DNA from: Endomychus coccineus | Taxonomy: Eukaryota > Arthropoda > Insecta > Coleoptera > Endomychidae | Direction: 5' to 3' | Length of the DNA stretch: 64,000 bases | Assembly: GCA_958510875.1 (NCBI GenBank) | Contig: OY294070.1 | Coordinates: 9,672,001 to 9,736,000 of the forward strand | Shown here: positions 34,360 to 44,348 of the stretch, in pieces | How positions within the stretch are numbered: position 1 is the stretch's first letter | Layout of the letters: each line of letters begins with the position of its first letter | Program-made: the position numbers and the translations under genes | Notes under the pieces: model-generated | Databases searched by the model: none | The model's input: the letters and a program-made list of their open reading frames with translations, nothing else | What the model was told of the DNA's origin: nothing

Positions 34360-34710
34360 TATATTCCTCAGGACCCTGCCTTCCTGAATACGGCCCTGTA
34401 CCTCTCCGAGGTATAATAGATATAAAATACTTATTTCCTATTAAAAGTCGCTTCAAAACTTACGGTTTCCTGTTCAGGGGACTCTTCTGAGATATTCCAA
34501 GTGTTCAAAGAAACTAAACGATTGCCTTGATTTATGAGTTTATGGAATCTATAAAAGAACTTTGACAAGCGCCATATATTCAAACCTAAGTGTAACTTTT
34601 TCCAAATGTATTTTAGGATCTTTACACAATTTTAAAGCCAATAACTTTTTATTATGAAAATGTGAGATTTTTCGTGAAATGAATTATTTAATTATGGTTT
34701 TATGTTACAG
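34360..34710 (+). other. End of nau intron 3
   Basis: Apparently single-copy sequence leading to the acceptor TTTTATGTTACAG at 34698-34710. Confidence 0.5.
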
Positions 34711-34811
34711 GTTTTGATACCCCAACAACAACCACATCAAGCTTGGATTGCTTGAATTTGATAGTACAAAGTCTGACGAATAATAAAATAGTAGAAAATG
34801 AACCTACATAA
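34711..34811 (+). CDS. nau: nautilus, terminal coding exon 4
   Basis: It begins with two bases that complete the Gly codon split after exon 3 and reads FDTPTTTTSSLDCLNLIVQS then LTNNKIVENEPT and TAA at 34809-34811. SSLDCLNLIVQSL is the conserved C-terminal helix III of MyoD-family proteins, which in MyoD helps activate genes in closed chromatin. Phase, acceptor and motif agree, so the exon is secure even though it is 20 kb from exon 3. A possible AATAAA polyadenylation signal is near 34969. Confidence 0.92.
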
Positions 34812-35850
34812 TTTGTTTCTGTTTTTATAAATTAATTATATTTATCAACAGGATTCTTTATTTCACCTCTTATAGTCGATCTTCCCCTAGTCCTTTATTC
34901 ACACTATTTCAAACATAGACATTCTAAAAGCTTCTATGATTTCAAAAAAGATTTTTCGGCGTATTCGAATAAAATTGGAATGGTTCCCAACACATTTTAG
35001 AAGTAGGACAAGAACATTTCTAAATAAGAAAAAAATTGCTTCAAATATTGGTCAGGAGTTAACCATAGAGATCATATATATGATCTCTATGGAGATAGCT
35101 TGGTTCTTCAGATACAAGGAGCTTGAATTAAAACGAAAAAAATTTGATTTTCAGTATTTGCGAAATGCAAATGTATTAATAATAATGATAGCAAATTTAT
35201 TAAATAAATTCATGTCTTACATTTTATATTTACATTTACACATTTTTCTAACACATTAATGTAGGTTTATAATGCCAATAATATTTATTTTTGATAAATG
35301 AAAATTTTATGGATTTCACAAAGGAACTTAAAAGTACCTAAAGCAGTTAGATTTATTTGAATGAAAATAAGGTTTCATTTTATCTGTAGGTAAGTGACTA
35401 TAAAAGTATTTGATCGTTGAAGCCGATACTTTATGGTAGGTAATTTATCATATTGACAAAACGAAATAGTTTCGACAGTTAAACTGTCATTATCAAACGA
35501 TAACAGTAAGTTAAATAATACTATCTTTTGATAACAGTGTTGTGGAACATTTTGCAATGCTTCAACAAATGAAAAACGATCTAGTATGACAGTAGTATTT
35601 TATCTAGTTCTGAAAGCTACTATTTTGCTGCTTTGATTATTATCTTTTCGCTCAAGTGTGTACTTTGAAAGTAGAAGACTGTCGTGAGATATGTAACAGT
35701 AAAGTTGTCATTCGTTAAAATTTAGGAGTTTCGAAGGGTCTTAGTTGAGGTTGAGCAGATGAAGATATATTTTCAGACCTATTTTGAACGCGAGAGCCAG
35801 AAAGTTTAGTATAATTCAAAAATATATTAATACAATATATTTAATAATTA
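34812..35850. other. nau 3' UTR and downstream flank
   Basis: AT-rich, no further gene seen. Holds a 30 bp perfect palindrome at 35063-35092. The 107-codon frame at 34936-35259 is Lys/Ile-rich without a domain. Confidence 0.4.
35063..35092. repeat. 30 bp perfect palindrome
   Basis: CCATAGAGATCATAT followed directly by its reverse complement, with no spacer. Confidence 0.97.
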
Positions 35851-35851
35851 T

Positions 35852-36432
35852 TCGTATTGTATACATACAGGTCTGGGAACTCTATGTTTGACATGAGTCT
35901 CTTACGCGTCGCCAAACTCGTAGTCCCTCGCTCAGCCACTAGCTAGCGCTTGGATCGAAGTGGTAAAATGATTTATGTCCGGAATCGCAAGCAGTGTTAC
36001 TAAGTATTCTGATTTGAGAGAGGAATACAACTGTTACTCTTGTCAAAATGTATTACTCACCTTAAAAATAACTTCCCCTTTTTCGTTATACATGACGCCC
36101 ACATAAATGACCTCGTTAAAACGATTTCTTTCCGGAATCGCAAGCATCCACTTTTTTCGCATTTCCACATCTTTCGGCACTTTAAAAACAGAAGTTTCTT
36201 GCTTTACACTTTTGTACCCCTTTTTGCATTTCGGCACAATGCACGGTTTCGTAATTTGTTTCTAAAAACGCAGGTATTCTTTATGTTTACAAGTCAAGAA
36301 TGACAGTTGTCAGAGTACACTCTTCGATTACTGCGCCACCCTTTTTGGTACTACGCGACAGTTGACGCTTAGCGGAGTCACTTCTCACATAGGAAACACC
36401 CTCGAGTTCCCAGACCTGTACGTACGACCGTG
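35852..36432 (-). mobile_element. P-superfamily mini-element A with THAP exon
   Basis: The right end reads to CGACCGTG at 36432. The left end is decayed but keeps ACAGGTCTGGGAACTC at 35866. On the - strand, 36243-36043 encodes a THAP-like zinc finger: CIVPKCKKGYKSVKQETSVF then KVPKDVEMRKKWMLAIPERN. THAP fingers are the DNA-binding domain of P-element transposases. Downstream of the finger the frame runs toward GGTGAGTAAT, a splice donor. It is the inverted partner of element B, only 37 bases away. Confidence 0.82.
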
Positions 36433-36469
36433 CTCTATGCTGACCATTCAACGTTCGTTAATAGTAAAC

Positions 36470-37085
36470 CACGGTCGTATATACAGGTCTGGGAACTCGA
36501 GGCTGTTTCCTATGTGAGAAGTGACTCCGCTAAGCGGCATCTGTTGCATAGTACCAAAAGGGTGGCGCATGAGTCGAGGAATGATCTCTGGCACGTATAC
36601 GACCCTGTTCTCTGGCAACTGTCATTGTTGACTTGTAAACACAAGGAATACCGGCGTTTTTAGAAAAAAATTAACGAAATCGTGCATTGAGCCAAAATGC
36701 AAAACGGGGTACAAAAGTGTAAAGCAAGAAACTTCTGTTTTTAAAGTGCCGAAAGATGCGGAAATGCGAAACAAGTGAATGCTTGCGATTCCAGATAGAA
36801 ATTGTTTTAACGAGGTCTTTTATGTGTGTGAGCATGTATAACGAAAAAGGGGAAGTTATTTTTAAGGTGAGTAATACATTTTGACAAGAGTAACAGTTCT
36901 ATTCCTCTCTCAAATCAGAATAGTAAATATTGCGTTACGAGAAAAATTATTTTACTTAATAATGTGATTGTTGCCATACTTCGATACAAGCGCTAGCTGG
37001 TGGCTGAGCGAGGGACTACGAGTTTGGCGACATGTAAGAGACTCATGTCAAACATAGAGTTCCCAGACCTATATGTACGACCTTG
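36470..37085 (+). mobile_element. P-superfamily mini-element B with THAP exon and 8 bp target duplication
   Basis: It starts CACGGTCGTATATACAGG (36470) and ends with the near-complement at 37085. The flanks TAGTAAAC at 36462-36469 and 37086-37093 are identical, the 8 bp duplication typical of P elements. 36683-36850 on the + strand encodes CIEPKCKTGYKSVKQETSVF, KVPKDAEMRN, a TGA, then MLAIPDRN and a terminal YVCEH. The Cys and His zinc ligands are thus visible, but a stop interrupts the domain. A consensus donor GGTGAGT follows near 36866. At 616 bases it holds no transposase beyond this exon. Confidence 0.88.
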
Positions 37086-37093
37086 TAGTAAAC

Positions 37094-38934
37094 TAACATT
37101 TCACAAATCTTATTTACTCTATGTCTTGCAACGATAGAGGTAATTATATAATACCTCCACCATGCTTACACCTTTGCTCTCTATTCCAAGTATATCACAG
37201 ACTCAGTGCTCACAGGCATCGCATCGCCCTCTACTAACCAGAAGTAAATATAATGCTCGAAAAAAGATCTCTATATTTAAAATAACGCGATCAATCCGAG
37301 TTAAATTGAGTCACTTTCATATTTCACAACTATTTTAAGGAAAAGGAAGGACTTATCCAATATCCTAGTTAAACATGCAATTTTCCCAATACTGGTTGCA
37401 AATATTAACTGATGGGATTGCATTTTATGCAGTTTTCTATTTTGTTGGTTCATTGACACAAGGAAGCGAAACAGTTGATTTTTGATTTTTAATTCCATGA
37501 GAAGATGAGGTGATGAGGGCGATAAGTGATGACAAAACAACATCAACAAGTGTTTTTACTAATTATTTGCCAGTTTTTAATTTAAAACGATCAGGGAGAA
37601 GCATTTATATATTTTTAAGGTGATTAATGTAATACAGGTGAGTTAACTACTATTCAGAAATACAACCTTATCCTAAATTCGTATACTTTGCCCTATCTGT
37701 TAGGTTAAGTTCTCAATCTCATATAATTTTGATAAATATTTCTCAACAACTATTGTTTTTTTTCTAGGATTTATCATTTGAAAAACGTTAAATGATAGAG
37801 AAATATGTCCAGGCAAGAAAAGGCAAAATCGGGCAGTTTCGTAAGTTTGAAATTAATTATTTTTACATTTGTGGTTTGCATGCTCAATTTTATCATAAAT
37901 ATGAATGATAAGCTTTGTACATTGAAGAATTTGTAGTTGAAACATGTATGTAAGCAAATGTGGGAAGAGGAAAGGAGTGAATATAGTTATCTGTTGATGT
38001 TATAATATTAATATTGGAGACAAAATACAAAAACCATTTGAATTCTAAGATAATTGCGAATTGACAGATATTTAGATAAATGATGCCTCATTTTAATAGA
38101 CATCCATATATCAACAACAAACCATTGCTTGGCTTTTCGTGTGATGGTTTAAACTAAGTTAATACTTTTGAATCATGTTCGGTTTGGTAGTTGACATTTT
38201 TATATATCTTAAGCATTTCCAAGGTTAAATTGTTGCAGAGTGGTTAATAAATTATTTTCATGTGGGATTATCAAGTAACTGTTGATCATCAGTACCAAAA
38301 CATGTTTTATTGTGACGATAATTAACCAACTAGAGATGTAAATGATGATGTTGTACATTTTCATTGATCTAAGTTTGAATGAGCTAGGTATTTGCTTAAT
38401 GGTTTTGGATTTATAAAATAAATATTATCAATATAGTGCCTGAGATGAATTGTAAATATTACACTATTCCTCAACATTATATTTGCGGTTGAGGTTTACA
38501 GAACGTAGCCCTATCCTGTGGTGCCGCAAAACTTATTCTCATAGAATTTTTCAACTGAACTCGTTCAACAAAATTTGGTCTTACGTTACAACTGGAGCAG
38601 GGAAATTTCGTATAATATAACATTATTTAGATTAGCTGTAGAATTTTATTTAGACACGAAAATGAATATTTCATATTTTTGAATAGACTATCAGTTTATT
38701 ATGCTTGATTGAAAGATTTCAAAACCAGAACACAAATATTTGGAAACAAGTAATTTTCTATGAATACTTATTGACTTAAATTCAATTTGATTTGAATAAT
38801 AAATGTGTTTTTCTAAATATTTAGGGTATGTCTAATAAAATAATTCACTTGATACATTATTTTGAAATTGGAAATTGTCCCCACCCATTCTTGTTGAAAG
38901 AAATTACTGATTCGATGTGGTAGTATCCTAGTAT
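37094..38934. other. AT-rich intergenic sequence
   Basis: About 1.8 kb with no coding motif or repeat match that I could identify. Confidence 0.4.
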
Positions 38935-39565
38935 CACGGTCTGCAAACTCGAGGCTATTTCCTATGTGAGAACTGAGTCCGCTAAGCGTCATCTGTTGCG
39001 TAGTACCAAAAGGGTGGCGCATGAGTCGAGGGATGTTCTCTGGCACGTATACGACCGTGTTTGAACCAGAGAGATGTAAGGATAGAGTGCGCTAGCACAA
39101 TGAATGCATTGGTAAAAATAAATGACCGAGGTTAAGCTACGAGGTTCATCCCCTCTTTTTACCAGAGAGATCTCTGCTTCTTACCTGCTCGCGCGACTCG
39201 TTATATTCAGTGGTTTTATCATCTGTGTGCTTTATAAATCAACAATATTTTGTTTAAAACTATTTTTTGCATTTATCTTCTGTGAAAAAATGGGTTCTCA
39301 TTGTGTTCTATGCAACTATAAGCATCTACGTAAAATCCCCCCACCATACGGATTATATATCTTAAACGCGGTCACGTAAATAGTCGCTCGCGCACTCTAT
39401 GTTAACATCTCTCTGGTTTGAACGATATGGCGCCTAATCCTGACATCCTGACAACATACTTCGATCCATGCGCCATCTGGTGGCTGAGCGAGGGACTACG
39501 AGTTTGGCGACATGTAAGAGACTCATGTCAAACATAGAGTTTCCAGACCTGTATATACGACCGTG
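38935..39565. mobile_element. P-superfamily mini-element C, interrupted by MITE D
   Basis: 38935-39059 and 39423-39565 match the two ends of element B (TTTCCTATGTGAGAA, GTACCAAAAGGGTGGCGCAT, GGCTGAGCGAGGGACTACGA), including the terminal CACGGTC / CGACCGTG. The THAP exon is absent and an unrelated 351 bp element sits in the middle. The flanking 8-mers (CCTAGTAT and GGTAGTAT) agree at six of eight positions. Confidence 0.85.
39066..39416. mobile_element. MITE D nested in element C
   Basis: Imperfect ~28 bp inverted ends start CCAGAGAGATGT and share TAGAGTGCGC. The flanking hexamer TTTGAA at 39060-39065 and 39417-39422 is duplicated. No convincing gene lies inside; an ATG frame at 39290 starts MGSHCVLCNYKHL but is short. 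Confidence 0.85.
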
Positions 39566-39571
39566 GGTAGT

Positions 39572-39868
39572 ATGACCACAAAGGACGCCGTCGATAAAGT
39601 CCTCGATATGTTATTGGACGATCGGCGAGTTAAAGTGTACGAGATTGCTAAGGCTATGGTCATCTCAACCGAACGGGTACAAAACATTTTTCATAAATTT
39701 TTGAATATGAGAAAGCGATCCAGATGATGGGTGTGACAACTTCAAAGGAGTGTTTGGCGATAAGAAGGACTTTTTGCGCCGTTTCGTAACCGTGGACGAA
39801 ACATGGATCCATCACAACAACCAAGAGACAAAAGAACAGTCGCAGCAGTGGCAGACTTGCTCTGGCTA
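39572..39868 (+). pseudogene. Mariner transposase, N-terminal half
   Basis: Starts MTTKDAVDKVLDMLLDDRRV, KVYEIAKAMVISTERVQNIF (HTH), then after a stop and frame change KKDFLRRFVTVDETWIHHN with the first catalytic Asp, ending near KEQSQQW. The rest of the gene resumes at 41505 beyond an insertion. Confidence 0.85.
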
Positions 39869-41500
39869 ATCGAAACCATTTAGCTACAAAATTATATATG
39901 GTAGTAGAGATATCACCATCACATCAAAAATAGAAACCTAGTTCGAGACAATGGAAAAAAAAACGTGTGGCACTCGGGGACTGCCGCGGTAAAGCTATTG
40001 CATAGCACTACGCCACTGGAAAAAGTTGGGCAGAAAAACATCCACTACCCCTTCAAAATCTTCACGAATTATGAGTAAAAAAGAGTATCATCTTGATCTC
40101 TATGAAGAGTATTCTGTGACAAGTGCATAGATAACTCTACTACCGGTAGTAGAGTTATCTATGACAAGTGTCAGTTGACTTGTAAACACAATTTTATTCG
40201 AAAGTTTTAACGTTCAGATCTCGATAGCGCTTCCGGCTCCGGGATTTTCACGTGGCCTATCGAAATTAGAAGGTTCGAATTGTATAAAAACACAATTGCA
40301 TGAACGCCAGACGACTTATGTAATTAGCTACGAACGTAATCATTTTGACATATCCTCGAGGAGCTCGCTGCGCGTAAGTTAGAGTTTAATACATTTTACC
40401 TCTATTTTGTTAATTTGGAGCCGTTTCGAACCCCGTGCGGCCGGCGCCAGTTGTAATAAAGTATTTTGGGCTATGGGCCGCTAGCTTTTACCCGCTTTCG
40501 GTATATTTAAGTAGCTAGAAAATTTCCTTTCGTACGTCGCACGTCTGATGCTAGTAGGTGACAGCTGAGAATACCTCAAACTGTTTTAATTAAATTTTCC
40601 TATTTAATCGACATTTTGGGGCCCGAGACCTACGCGCTTCTCACGTGAACGTCATTCGATTTATCGAAAATTAACCAATTCAAAACAGTTTTCGACCCAG
40701 CTTGGGGCTATCACGACCTTTTAGAAGGTTCAAAGTTAATTTCGACAATTTTAAGCTCGGCCGAGCTACATGGTAGGCGGAGTGGTGGGTGTCAGGATAT
40801 TTCGTTACAGTATTTGTTTTTTGTTTTTTTAGATTTTCGTTACGGTATTTGTCTTTTGTTTTTTTTCTTGATTCGGTCGCCGCGCTCAAAGCCCGCGATA
40901 AAAGCTATATGCAATAGCTTAAAAACATGAGGATAGGAGAAAGGAAAAACATATTTCACACCAAGTGACCTTTCATGGTGACTAACACAGAAAAGACCAA
41001 GGAAAAAAATTTAGGTTTAACACATATTGGTAATTAGACAAATCTAACCTAAGGCTAATGAAGCAAAGTTTTTAGTTTTGACAGTTATATTCAAACTACG
41101 AAGATTATTGACGAGAAATTTGCATAGAATCATATATCTCAAAGGAGTTCAGAGACAGTAAAAAATTGAGATGCAATGGGGGTATATATTTAAATAAGAA
41201 AAATCAGAAAAAGGAATAGCATGGTGATTGTCAAATTGGTTGCAGGCGAAGAATATATGAGTTAGATCGATATCCGCATTGAGGTGTTTCCGGGATACTA
41301 ATTTTATGTAGATGTGTTGGATAGCAACCATGTGCTGTTGTTTTAAGTTGAAATATCATAGTTGTGAATATTCTGCCAAAAATAATGTAAGGTTTGTTCA
41401 TAGTAACCGTGGGACATATTGTGTAGTAATTAGTTGGCTTGGTATTGAATGTGGATATATATTCACTATTTCATTGTGAGAAGATGTGCTTTCTAACCGT
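39869..41500. mobile_element. Helentron-like non-autonomous insertion splitting the mariner gene
   Basis: The end box at 39963-40007 is nearly identical to the Helentron end at 16153-16197, and the other end box at 40868-40921 matches 17321-17407. The interior has no coding capacity. 40246-40390 is the inverted counterpart of 17450-17607. Sequence from 40925 to 41500 is unassigned and may be a further insertion. Confidence 0.65.
40126..40163. repeat. 38 bp perfect palindrome
   Basis: CATAGATAACTCTACTACC followed directly by its reverse complement. A 7-base direct repeat, ACAAGTG, flanks it on both sides (40119-40125 and 40164-40170). Confidence 0.97.
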
Positions 41501-41504
41501 AGCC

Positions 41505-42000
41505 ATAGTGGTTTTATCGACCAACAAAATCATGGCGTCAGTTTTTTGGGATGCACACGGTATCGTTCATATCGATTACCTTGAAAAGGGCAAAACGATC
41601 ACCGGCGTATCTTATGCAGATCTGTTGGATCGATTTGAAGCAAGCATTTGGCAAAGAAAAAGTGCTTTTCCACCAGGACAACTCAACGGGGCCCAGGTCC
41701 GCAGTCGCAATGACAAACTTGCGTGAATTGCGCTACGAATTGGTTCGTCATCCAACATATTCTCCAGATTTGCCTCCCTGCGATATTATCTATTTGCAAA
41801 CTTGAAAAAATGGCTCAGTGGAAAGAGATTTAGCTTCAACGATGAGGTCATCGCTGAAACAAACGCCTATTTTGAAGGATTGGCGAAATCGTATTACTTG
41901 GAAGTTGGACGAAGTGTATCTACAAAGAGATTATGCTGAGAAATAAAATAACTTTTGACCAAATAAATCATTTCTTGTTTCATTTTTCAGGGAATTTTCA
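41505..42000 (+). pseudogene. Mariner transposase, C-terminal half
   Basis: NKIMASVFWDAHGIVHIDYL and EKGKTITG open the segment. Shifted frames then give a HQDN block with the second Asp, LRELRYELVRHPTYSPDLPP (the DD34D third-Asp region) and KWLSGKRFSFNDEVIAETNA, with a stop near 41938. It continues the family seen at 39572-39868, so one mariner was interrupted. Frame breaks show it is dead. Confidence 0.85.
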
Positions 42001-43117
42001 ACTTGCCCTCGTATAAGGGGTATTTCAGAAGTTATGTACAATCGTGTATGAAAATCATTGCTAGTTCAACGGCCCTGTATTCTTCAAACGAGACAGCCTG
42101 TCATTAATTTTTGCAAAATAGCCATTTTCTGAACAACTGAATAACGGGTGAGCAAAAAGTAGAACATCAGATTTTCTCATGTTTTGTTTTAATGAATCGC
42201 CCTGTATCTTATGTTAACCAATTATTGATGTCAATATCATCTGTTCATGGCTAAATAGTTTCGAAAAATCTCGTTTTGTTAATACAATGGAATTATCTCA
42301 GAAATCAATAATTTTAGGAATAGGGAGTGTTAATGAAAGCACATGAAGTGTCTTTTCACATTTTAAAATGAAACAGGGCGTATCATCATAAAAATCATAT
42401 TAAAAGAAAAGGCAGTTTGTCAAACAACTGAACCAATGTCAAAAAGTTATGCCTGCCAAAATTAGTTTCGTTTGCAGTTACTCGCAATGATTTCCATAAG
42501 TAATAACCTTATTTGATATCTTCTATCAGTGGCGTAGTGAGAAAAAATTTCGAGGTGCTTGATACATTAGAGGTGAATTTTAAAGTATGATTTTATTTAA
42601 AAAACTACGCAGATTGAGAATTTGGGATTGGTGTCTGCAATTATAACGGATATATCGAAATTCGTCACACTAATGTCGCGCAACCTGTATCTATGAAAAC
42701 GTCCCGACCTTTTCCTTGTCTCGGGCCCTGTATAACATTTTGTGGTTAATGTTCGAATTCTTGAGCCAAAATCAATTGAAACAATGAACAATAATATGCG
42801 GAAACCATTAGTTTTATGGAAACTGAATGAATTTGAATTGAATTATTCACTTACCTTTTATTGTATTCTGTGCTGGCATGAAGAATAACAATGCTACCAA
42901 ACTTCCCGTTCTTACATCAATAATCAACGATTATTAACAATGCTATGAAATTGTACATCATTAATCGTCGATTGTGGATGATACATTTAAATTAAATAAT
43001 ACGTTATCTTGTACAAATTAACTTTATCTTATCTTGAATTTGTCAAAGTCTAAGGTAGTAAATGTACATTTCGGCAGTGAGGTTCGAGTTTTATTGTTTT
43101 TCGTGCATGTGACTGCA
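42001..43117. other. Unassigned intergenic sequence
   Basis: AT-rich. CAGGGCGTATCATC and similar CAGGG boxes hint at mariner-type ends, but I could not pair them. Confidence 0.3.
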
Positions 43118-43177
43118 ATGAAATCCATGAAACGCAGTCTGAGCCAAAAACGGAGGGCCCATCAGACATTAGCCGGC
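43118..43177 (+). other. Exon-like segment, Lys/Arg-rich
   Basis: ATG at 43118 opens MKSMKRSLSQKRRAHQTLAG directly followed by the donor GTGAGT (43178). It may be a small first exon or an element's leader. The phase does not fit the next exon-like segment, so the link is unproven. Confidence 0.3.
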
Positions 43178-43471
43178 GTGAGTACTTCCTGTTATTTGTA
43201 AATAGTTATATGTTTGGGACATTTAGAATTCATATGTCTAGTTATTTAGAGTATTGTTCATATTATACCGTTGATCTTTTGACTGCAATAAAACCCTAAT
43301 TATCCCTCTGGCTATAAAAGGCACTTTTTCGGGCAGAATCAGATTACAAATCCTACTTATACCATTTTTAGTAGGTAGGAATAGACCGTTCGGAGGGATC
43401 ATATACTAATAATATAAATATTGTCCTTGCTCTTGAGCTGATAGTGGGTCATCTTGTAGTGTCGATTTCAG

Positions 43472-43584
43472 AAGAAAGCATTTATCTCCAGATGCTAAAC
43501 AAATAACTAGAAATGTATATCAATCTTTGCTAAGAAGAGATTTTAATTCTAATGATGCTTTATCCGACACGTCTGCTTTGACAA
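43472..43584 (+). other. Exon-like segment with HTH-like sequence
   Basis: Bounded by GTCGATTTCAG and AAGTAGGT. One frame reads KHLSPDAKQITRNVYQSLLR then RDFNSNDALSDTSALT, resembling the N-terminal helix-turn-helix of some transposon-derived arthropod proteins. No downstream exon was found. Confidence 0.35.
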
Positions 43585-43649
43585 GTAGGTACTTCTTTAT
43601 TAATAGTGATTCTTGACCCATGTATGAATTATATATAAATTCTCGGGAT

Positions 43650-43740
43650 GTAGGTTATACTAACACATATGCTTATTATTTTCGCCTTTACGTACGTTTC
43701 GGTCTCACGACCATCATCAGAAGACGCATCAACGTCTAAA
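43650..43740. repeat. Penelope-like terminal box
   Basis: GTTTCGGTCTCACGACCATC and the following ATCAGAAGACG are, reversed, a PEDGRET-type sequence typical of Penelope-like ends. It lies 230 bases upstream of an RT relic. Confidence 0.45.
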
Positions 43741-43760
43741 ACGGGATTTCTTAAAACTAA

Positions 43761-44348
43761 TTGTATCCAGCGAAGTGTCCTTATCGCATTAATTTCAACA
43801 GAAACACGAATAATCGAAATTGTGACACATTAAAGTATATGAATATGTATCAAGAATCCACTGCATACCAATCTACTTATAATATTCGAAGTCATTTCAA
43901 GCAATGTTTGAAACTGAAACCAAACTATAACGCTCAAGTATCTACGTTCGAACCAGAATGAATTTTATGTGAAGGACTCTTGGCAATTTAATGAGTTTAT
44001 AAAAAATCAACCCGTACCCGTAGATCATCTGTTAATTTCATTGGACATTGTTTCTTCATTTACAAATATACCAGTCGTTTTGGCATTTAGTAGCATCAAA
44101 TAATATTGGGCATAGATTTAAAAACTACACACCTCTTCTAGATCAATCTGAATTGTAAATGCAGTAAAGTTTTGTTTATAATGCACTTATTTTCAATACG
44201 GTGAGTATTATTTTGGACAAAAATATTCGGCACAGCAATGGCATCTCCTATTTCAGCTACTATAGCTAACTTAGTTATGAAATGCTTAGAGGAATCTGTA
44301 ATAAATTCATTAGATTTTCAACCCGTATTCTTTAAACGGTATGTAGAT
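43761..44348 (+). pseudogene. Penelope-like reverse transcriptase, part 1
   Basis: In changing frames the + strand gives YVKDSWQFNEFIKNQP and LLISLDIVSSFTNIPV (RT motif A region). AMASPISATIANLVMKCLEE follows (motif B) and FFKRYVD leads to the active site at 44335-44348. The hAT element begins inside the active-site YVDD codons. Confidence 0.8.
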
